From NCBI RefSeq assembly GCF_954871325.1, contig NC_088778.1, forward strand, positions 16,891,666 through 16,955,665: a stretch of DNA of 64,000 nucleotides, given 5' to 3'. The DNA comes from Gordionus sp. m RMFG-2023 (Eukaryota > Nematomorpha > Gordioida > Chordodea > Parachordodidae). Positions 57,048-64,000 of this stretch are shown piece after piece. A model generated the notes under the pieces. The model saw only the letters and a program-made list of their open reading frames with translations. It had not been told where the DNA came from and searched no databases. The position numbers and the translations under genes were made by a program. Position 1 is the first letter of the stretch. Every line of letters starts with the position of its first letter.

Positions 57048-57569
57048 TCTATATTATAATTTTCCGATGTCCTCACTACGTCATCGTGACGTCATGTCAT
57101 CGCTACGTCATGTCATCGATACGTATTTTTTATTTTTTTATTTGTTGATTTTATTTATTTATTTTATACAAACAGATGATCCTACCAACAGTCTTAATTT
57201 ATTTTTAAATAGATTATATTTTTCATTTGATTTGCAAAAATGGATAGTATTTATAAATAATACTGCTTGGACGATGGTTCGACAAGTTAATCATTTTCCT
57301 TGAATTCCTAAAATCGGAGTGCCAGTTATTTAAAAAAAATTCTCTAAATAAGTACACTCTAGGATTTTCACGTGAAAAAGGCTGAAGGCTATGGATCATA
57401 CAAGTATATTGCAAATCTTAAAATTGGAATATCTTTTGAAATAATGATAATAACTTAATATACAAATGATTACCCAACAAAAGACCAAAGTTTCCTTTTC
57501 ACTGATTTCATAAGTTAAATATTAGAAGAAGTAAGATTATTAAATCTAAATTCTTTTTAAAAAAAAGAA

Positions 57570-58330
57570 AAGATATATACTCTTTTAACACTTACATATC
57601 ACTTACACTTTTCACTCCATACTCTTCATTATAATATCACAAAACCTTTCAGGCAACTAATCCTTATAATTGTCTTATTCACTTATATCTGTTTTTTTCT
57701 GAAGTTTAAATATTTAAATAAGAATATTAAATTAAGTTAATTATACTAAATGTTTTATCTACTTTATAAATTTAGAATAAGAATCTTTAATAAAGTTAAA
57801 GCATTGTGTAAATTTAATCAAGAAAGTGTTAATTAAAAAATAGAAAATTTGAATACAGGTTGATCTTATGTGGTTCAATAACATTATGATCAATGTAAAC
57901 TGGGTTACTCTTTAACACTTACTTTCACTAAGAATCACAAAATTTCAAGCAACTACTTCATATAAATTGCCTTATTCAATCACATTTCCCTGTTTTGATA
58001 TTTGAATAAGTCTATTAAATTATGATAAATTAAACTGAATATGTGGTTCAAAAAACATTAAGACCAATGTAAATTGGGTTACTCTTTGACACTTACTTTC
58101 ACTAAGTATCACTAAATATCACAAAATTTCAAGCAACTACTTCATATAATTTGCCTTATTCAAACACATTTCCCTGTTTTGAAAATTTTAAATATTTGAA
58201 TAAGTCTATAAAATTGTGTTAAATTAAACTGAATTTCTCATCACATTTTCCTGGTTTGAAAATTTTAAATATTTAAATAAGTTTATTAAATTGTGTTAAA
58301 TTAGACTGAATGTCTCATTTATCTCATAAA
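57570..58330. repeat. Diverged tandem repeat, about 190-bp unit
   Basis: Three to four units share TGGGTTACTCTTT, ACTTACTTTCACTAAG, TTTCAAGCAACTACTTCATA and CATTTCCCTGTTTTGA. The last unit is shortened. It lies wholly within Helitron B and has no coding look. Confidence 0.8.
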
Positions 58331-60173
58331 TTAGATTATGAATTATTAAAATTAAAAACTGTTGTGTAACTAAAATTAATAAATTGATGACTAATAATGA
58401 TACAATTTAGGATGCTGTATGATTTTAATTAACACAATGGATTCATTTTAATATAACGGCTACATAGACTTTTATACTACTGAGGAATTTAAATAATAAA
58501 TGTTGCTTTTGCTCAACCTTATCTTCCAATATAATTTCCGGAGGAAATGAACGGAGGAAATGAATAACGAGTCTTATCTTAAAATAGAAAATTCTAAACT
58601 TAATAAGGAAATACTTAGGTTAAAATATTATACTGAAAACAGATAAATTTAAACGTAACGTAGGAATGTAAATAGTTTTATTCTTCCTTTCCCTCTAATT
58701 TAAATCATTTATTTTTGGGGCCATTTCTATAAATGTTCACAAAATAAATCACCCTTATCTTATTTTGTTTCATTCGCATGACTTTTGCGCACAAATAAAT
58801 ATAAAATAATATCTAAGAATATATCTATAAACAAACATAAAATAATTCTGGAAAATGTAAATGAATAGTGAATAATTCAAAAGTATCACTTTTATCTCCT
58901 GATAAGACATAATAATTTAGGCAAGTCCTTTTTTTAACTTTTTAATTAAAATTATATTATTTTAATCATCCTACCTATTTTTAAGGCTATCCATTTTGTC
59001 AGGCTGCACAATATGTCCTTTTATCTCTTATGAATATTTTGTCTAACTAACTGAAAAATATACAAAGTACATTTTTAATATTTAACTAAATTAATACAAT
59101 TTTTAAGGATCCTACTTTTTTAAAAGCTTACCATTTTGTCGGATCCATCATTGCTCTATTATCCCTGCTGAATATTTTGTGTAATGCTCAAAAATATACA
59201 TAGAACATTATTTTTAATATAAATAATTTTATATAGGATTTTTTATCTATTCCAAAAAATCAATATATATTAAAATATTTATTTTTATTCAATTAAATTA
59301 TATATTTATTCTTAAGGATCCTACCTTTTTTAACAATACTCCTTTTTATTCTTTCAATAAAAAATACAAAATGTAGTTTTCTATTTTTAGGATTTTATAT
59401 TTATTCCAAAAAAAATACATATTACGGTATTTATATATTATTTAAATTATTCTATACCTATTCACAAGGATCCTATTTTTTTAAAAGTTTGCCAATTGGT
59501 CTCTCCGAATGGTATTTTATTTTAATCCTACCTTATAAAATTAACTTGAGAATTTTTTTTTTTTTACTTTAGAAAACTATCCTCATCTTATTTCCTCTTT
59601 ATAATTGTTCAAATATTGATATATCAGCCATTAATAATGAACAAATGCAAAATAAACATTTAGAATATCATAATAGGCTTGATAAGTCCCCCAAAAATTT
59701 TTTTTGATGATAGCCCTCCAACTACTAGAAATATGCATATAATATTGACCCATCTACTGGTTTACATTATTTTAATGTTTGTTAATTTCAACAATAGTTT
59801 ATTTATATTTTTGCCTTATTTCTTTATTTGTCTAGGCTAACCCTAATCCCTCACATTGCTACGCAACATGATGAATCTATTATTAAAGATAAGCAAAAAA
59901 AATAATGACGATTAAACAAACGCCTTACCCGTTCTAGAGTTACTGGTAGACAAAATAATAAAGAACTACGCTTGAAAAGAACTCATCTGGAAGTTTATTT
60001 TGTTTTTTTTATCTTATGTTTTATATCTATGTTTATTTTATTTTCGCCCAGTTCTCCAAATTATATTTCTATCACCACTAGGGGAATCCCTATGCCACCT
60101 CCGCCTATTTTTTAACAAATATAAGCATTTAATTCCGTAATATCATTCACTTCACTAGGTGTTAATATAAATA
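58331..60173. other. Helitron B interior, weak coding-like scraps
   Basis: The segment 58960-59170 duplicates blocks of Helitron A. On the plus strand 59605-59700 reads SNIDISAINNEQMQNKHLEY and 59910-59990 reads KRLTRSRVTGRQNNKELRLK. Both have protein-like composition but I recognise neither. The rest is AT-rich. Confidence 0.35.
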
Positions 60174-60500
60174 TTACTTTATTCGATTCTCTGAGAAACT
60201 TTCATGAATATTTAGAGGAATGTTCAAACTAGAATGTACAGTACGGCCAATTTCATCAACTTTATTAATGGAAAAATATGCAGTAGTTCTGTCGTGGCCT
60301 TTATAACAATACTTACAACTGTTTTATGGTTGAGTTAACATTGTGGTTCACGATTCTATTTTAGAGGGGGATACCAATGCTGACATTGACAGAAATATCG
60401 TTTTGCGTTCTTCTTTTACCAGTATACCAAGGCATAGGCATATCATCTTTATCAGGACGTAATGTGTTTTGTACACTGCTTTGTTATTCCGTCATTACTT
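60174..60500 (-). pseudogene. Helitron Rep/helicase fragment
   Basis: At 60320-60174 the minus strand gives KYCYKGHDRTTAYFSINKVD followed by EIGR. This closely matches the Helitron Rep segment KY.YKGHDR....I..VDEI. Upstream scraps up to about 60500 (VNHNVNSTIKQ, MPMPWYTGKRRTQND) agree with the region that precedes it. The two-tyrosine motif and the helicase are not seen. The orientation is opposite to that expected from Helitron B's own ends. Confidence 0.6.
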
Positions 60501-61208
60501 ACATCTATAACCCTAAATGATATAAAATTATGCATTAATTATTTCCACTCCAGACGACTGCCCAGATTTATTTTGTCGCTTTTTCCATCAAAAATTAAAA
60601 TATCAACAAGGATTTGCTCTTAATTTTATCAAATACATAATAATTAATCCTCATTATTTTTTATAAAAAATATCTTAAAAAATATATAAATAATTTGCAT
60701 ATAAGTTTCATTAGTGTTTAATGGCATTTTTGTAATTTGAATAGATAGCATTTTTTTTTTACTTAACATAAAAATATATATATCCCTTATCAAATTCTTT
60801 GACTAATAATTTCGGAAATGCGAGACCATAAGTGGTTGCCCAGTCCTCCCAGTTTCCCTTAATACGGAATTTACATGTTTTTTTTCCATATTAGACTAAT
60901 TGGTAAATCAGATATTTCCCGTTCATTTGATGATATTAAAAAATTAATTATCTCCGAGGCGAGAAAAAATTTTCAAAATTATAATGGGTAGGACTGGGCT
61001 TGGAACCTCAAAATTAATATTAGCTTGCACCTGACTTGGAAATATCTTTTACAAATTATTAAGGGTTGAGCTGCACTTGATAAACTTTTTTAAAATTATA
61101 AGATCTTGGATGCTTCCTAATATCGTGAGCTTGAACCTGGCATGACATCTATCGTAAAAAATGCATAAAAATCTCATTCCCCGTCATTTTTGACGGGCTT
61201 TCTACTAG

Positions 61209-61800
61209 TTCTTGTTGAAATGAAGGATCAAGGGAAATGTTTTAATATTTACCTTATTAGATGCATCTGTTAAAATTGTATATGGATGTCGACCTTTCAA
61301 ATCGTCTTATATTGACTTCTTGGATTAGAATATTTGTGATAGCCTTGCTCATTTTTGTTCTACCACAAGTAAAGTTTAAACTTATATTGGAGTCGTTAAA
61401 TATCATGGTGAAAAGGTTCGACCCATATTGTAATGATAGGATAGGTCTATATGATTTCCGCAACTGTAGTTGCATCTGTATTATTAATAATGTGATTGAA
61501 CTATAATAAATAAAATAATTATCAGTATCATTGAAATAAGTATAATATTATTTTATTATATATAATTTAACCTGAACGTGATAATTAAGCGCCAAGCCCT
61601 ATAATGTTATATATAAACACATTGAAAATGATAAAATATGAATGAAATGAATGATGTTGATTTATTATTGAATAAAAATAAAACAGGATAGAAAGAAATT
61701 TACAAACTAGACATGTTTTTAGAATAAATATTTAAAATTTATTTTAAAAATATAAAAATAATCAATTACTGTGTCTCAAAATTATTATTTATATAATAAA
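61209..61800 (-). other. Possible exon of an unknown gene
   Basis: On the minus strand 61489-61248 is open behind an acceptor-like ATTAATAATACAG and stops before a consensus donor AATAAG|GTAAAT near 61249. One frame begins MQLQLRKSYRPILSLQYGSN; another gives GRHPYTILTDASNK right at the donor. Composition is protein-like, but no family is recognised and the frames do not agree on one exon. Confidence 0.25.
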
Positions 61801-61975
61801 AACGTTAAAATGCTAAAAAGAAATTGTGCGGAAGAAATTAAAAAACTGCGGTAGATTTTTGCGGGAGATTCCCAATTGCGGTAGTTTTGTGGGAGTGAGA
61901 TATCTTCATGTAAACTAAAAAATTGCGAGAGTCTCCCGTTGATGGGGGGGGCATGGAAACCCTGCATAGGATAGA
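61801..61975. repeat. Repeat related to 53680-53785
   Basis: Contains GCGGGAGATTCCCAATTGCG and, on the minus strand, the start CAGGGTTTCCATGCCCCCCC. Three GCGG(T/G)AG words recur at about 30-bp spacing. It is probably one end of a small MITE. Confidence 0.4.
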
Positions 61976-62400
61976 CTTATCCTATTTTGCTCTCAATTAT
62001 AACGTTGAACTTAAAAAGGAACTTGGATCTCAATTATTAAAAGACAGCAAAAATTAATGACTTTATATAATTGTAATTTACTTTATATTTTATACCTAAT
62101 AATTGTGAAAATTATAACTTATATTGTAATTTTATAATCATTTTTGACTTTATACTAAAATTGTGATATTAAATTAAATCATTAGATTCCATTAAAAATT
62201 TTTTAGATACATTATCAAAAAATTGGAATAAATCTATAATATTACTTTATAGTTTATGTAAATTAATAATAAATTCATCAATTAATGGTAGCATGTGTTT
62301 ATTATATAATGAGAGCAGGGAAATAGGAGATTGTGACACTGATTCTTGTATAGGTTAACGGGCAATTTCAAGTTTGTGTCTAAATATGATATATGTGTAG
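61976..62400. other. AT-rich DNA, nothing recognisable
   Basis: No frame, repeat end or RNA gene was seen before the hAT terminus at 62401. Confidence 0.45.
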
Positions 62401-64000
62401 CAGTGACGAAGCGTCAAGTTTAATCTAGGGAAGCAATGAAAAAATTTTTTTATTTTTATTTTAGTCAAACTCAAACTATAAAAACATTAAGATTTATAAA
62501 TAAATGGTATTCATCTTTGTTTTTGAGTAAAATGATCAAGTACTGCATTATAAAAGTTATCGCTAGATTTTAAATTTTTTAATAAATTTTTTTCAATCGA
62601 AATCAAAGATAGATTCGAATCGATTTTAGCTCATCCTGTTTCTGCAATAAGATTTGATTCTTTTTAAAGATTAAAAAATTTCGTGCACTTGCTGTTATTG
62701 AAGCCAAAGTTAAGATGAATTTGCATAATTTAAAAAACTCTTTAAAACTTTTTATCAAATAGGTACATATTAAATATTCAAGTATTTTATTAACATTCTT
62801 TTTCTTTATAAATTCCCCGAAATATTACCTTTAATTCGGTTTCCAGCTTGTGTAAGTCGAAAAATTGAGAATAAGTGTCGTTTAAATTATCTAATAAATA
62901 TTTTGGGAAATTTTGATTATTTGGCATTTACTAATATCTAACAATTCGACGAATTTAATATTTATTGGTATAAGACATGAAATAGAATTAATCAAATCAT
63001 TTTGAATATTGCTTGATAGTCCAATAAAAACTGCACTATTTCTAAATGATTTTTCAATGGCAAATTTTCTTCCGCGAGCAAATAAATTAATTTAATATAA
63101 TTTCCTCTATTTACTGAATTAGAAGATTCATCATCATCACGGAATACGAGCTCTTGAATTCGAAGTAAACATATAGAGTTGATCAATATTTTTCTATTTG
63201 ATTTGACTTTAGAATTCTGCTCGATTGATATTTTGCGCATCGAATCTATCATATTTTCAATATGATTTTGGACAAAAGTTTTTAATTGAATCATCTGCAA
63301 ATGAGCGGTTGATTCTTTGCCGTTTAGCTGCCTTTGAAAAATTATTCATATCCAAAAATCCTTTATTATTCCAAACATATTTTTCCTCTGGGAATAATAG
63401 GCATGACCAACAATATAGAGAATTAGAAAATTCACATCCAGGGAGCCATTCATATTTTCCATATTTATCGATAGAAAAATTACAGATGCAAGTTTTGATT
63501 TCCTTTTTTAAGTTTTGTAAAATTGGTTTTGGTCTTACTTTTTCAATAATCAACTTTTTCGCATCAAAATTTCTTAAGCTAAATGATAATGTTAATAAAT
63601 TTTCAATATTACAATTACAATTATTAAACATTTATTAAGGATTTTAAAAACGAAAAATTTTTTATTTTAAAAAAATAAGGAAAAAAATATTATATAAAAA
63701 AATTTCGTTCTCTTTTATTTATTAAAAAAATAAGCATTTTTTTATTTGCTTCCCCAATGCTTATTTTTTAATGGTAAAATTACACAATACCATGTCATGA
63801 TTTTCTCTTTATTTATTAAAAAAAATAAATATTAAATTTGCTTCCCTCATGATATTTTTTTTCAACGTAGTAAAAATAATAGTATTTCTTAATATAGTAA
63901 AAAAATATTAATTTTTTAACGTTATAAAAATTATATAAATCTTTTTAACGTTATAAAAATTATATTAATCTTTTTAACGTTATAAAAATTATATTAATCT
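62401..64000 (-). mobile_element. ZMYM1-like hAT element, right end off the window
   Basis: The left terminus is CAGTGACGAAGCGTCAAG at 62401, a variant of the family's CAGTGGCGTAGC/CAGTGGCGTAT end. The transposase relic is inside on the minus strand. The stretch 63640-64000 is AT-rich with repeated TTTTTAACGTTATAAAAATT units at the very end. The other terminus must lie beyond 64000. Confidence 0.65.
62450..63631 (-). pseudogene. hAT transposase, ZMYM1/DUF4371 type, internally deleted
   Basis: The frame 63631-63257 has the zinc-finger region (KYEWLPGCEFSNSLYCWSCL and LFPEEKY). The segment 63300-62992 continues with LLRIQELVFRDDDESSNSVN and RGNYIKLI, and ends at NHLEIVQFLLDY, a conserved stretch before the catalytic core. 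Most of the core is missing. From about 62760 to 62480 the C-terminal dimerisation block remains (FFKLCKFILTLASITASARN, KRIKSYCRNRMS) in broken frames. It is dead, with a large internal deletion and several frame breaks. Confidence 0.75.

Larger units (their letters stand above)
57048..61208 (+). mobile_element. Helitron B
   Basis: Same start (TCTATATTATAATTTTCCGA after an A) and same end (CCCGTCATTTTTGACGGG hairpin, CTTTCTACTAG, then T) as Helitron A. It carries a shorter 16-bp array at 57062-57125, the empty site for the insertion in Helitron A at about 57166-57178, tandem repeats of about 190 bp at 57570-58330, and the GGATCC/CATTTTGTC block at 58960-59170 and beyond. A Rep-domain relic lies inside on the opposite strand (60174-60320). 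Confidence 0.78.

Noticed and set aside
61261-61506. 81-codon plus-strand frame
   Set aside because: It overlaps the minus-strand exon-like segment that has better splice signals, and it has no motif of its own.

Overview
The window is AT-rich, transposon-dominated eukaryotic DNA, most likely from an invertebrate animal. I cannot place the species. Support comes from many ZMYM1-like hAT relics, a piggyBac relic, REL-endonuclease LINEs, Helitrons, a short LTR element and one recognisable host gene with short introns. That gene is the start of CLP1 (mRNA 3'-end cleavage factor / RNA 5'-hydroxyl kinase) at 40787-42177 on the minus strand. Almost everything else is mobile DNA in various states of decay, often nested.

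Layout. 1-3.1 kb: a hAT end and a decayed R2-type LINE (-). 3.2-7.5 kb: a ZMYM1-like hAT transposon (-) that keeps an intron, has three duplicated mini-exons and carries a 223-bp MITE. 7.9-8.65 kb: N-terminal hAT relic (+). 10.9-12.9 kb: a deleted hAT with exact 8-bp target duplications and its own MITE copy. 13.1-15.7 kb: LINE RT scrap, a GGCCC-rich repeat and two 13-bp satellite arrays. 18.2-18.5 kb: a long-TIR MITE. 19.75-21.6 kb: a near-perfect palindrome with 646-bp arms. 21.63-21.99 kb: a fragment of the retroelement described next. 22.6-23.25 kb: piggyBac relic.

23.6-30.1 kb is the most striking region. Two head-to-head copies of a visibly GC-richer, DIRS-like retroelement form a palindrome with 2,964-bp arms and a 596-bp spacer. 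Each copy has an open 616-aa reverse transcriptase-RNase H reading frame and a coiled-coil, gag-like frame on the OPPOSITE strand, separated by a 200-bp divergent control region. No tyrosine recombinase, integrase or protease is visible. A 17-bp RNA-type hairpin lies downstream of the right-hand RT.

30.4-39.7 kb: another hAT relic, GGCCC MITEs, a Helitron with tRNA-like segments and a LINE piece, a dispersed repeat, unrecognised coding-like segments and a third MITE copy. 40.8-42.2 kb: CLP1. 44.3-46.6 kb: Helitron A, split by a 1.25-kb insertion whose empty site is preserved in Helitron B. 47.5-51.9 kb: a probable hAT carrying a 2.2-kb LTR element with 5-bp target duplications. 52.4-57.0 kb: hAT relics and a second R2-type LINE. 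57.0-61.2 kb: Helitron B with a Rep relic. 62.4-64 kb: a fourth ZMYM1-like hAT that runs off the window.
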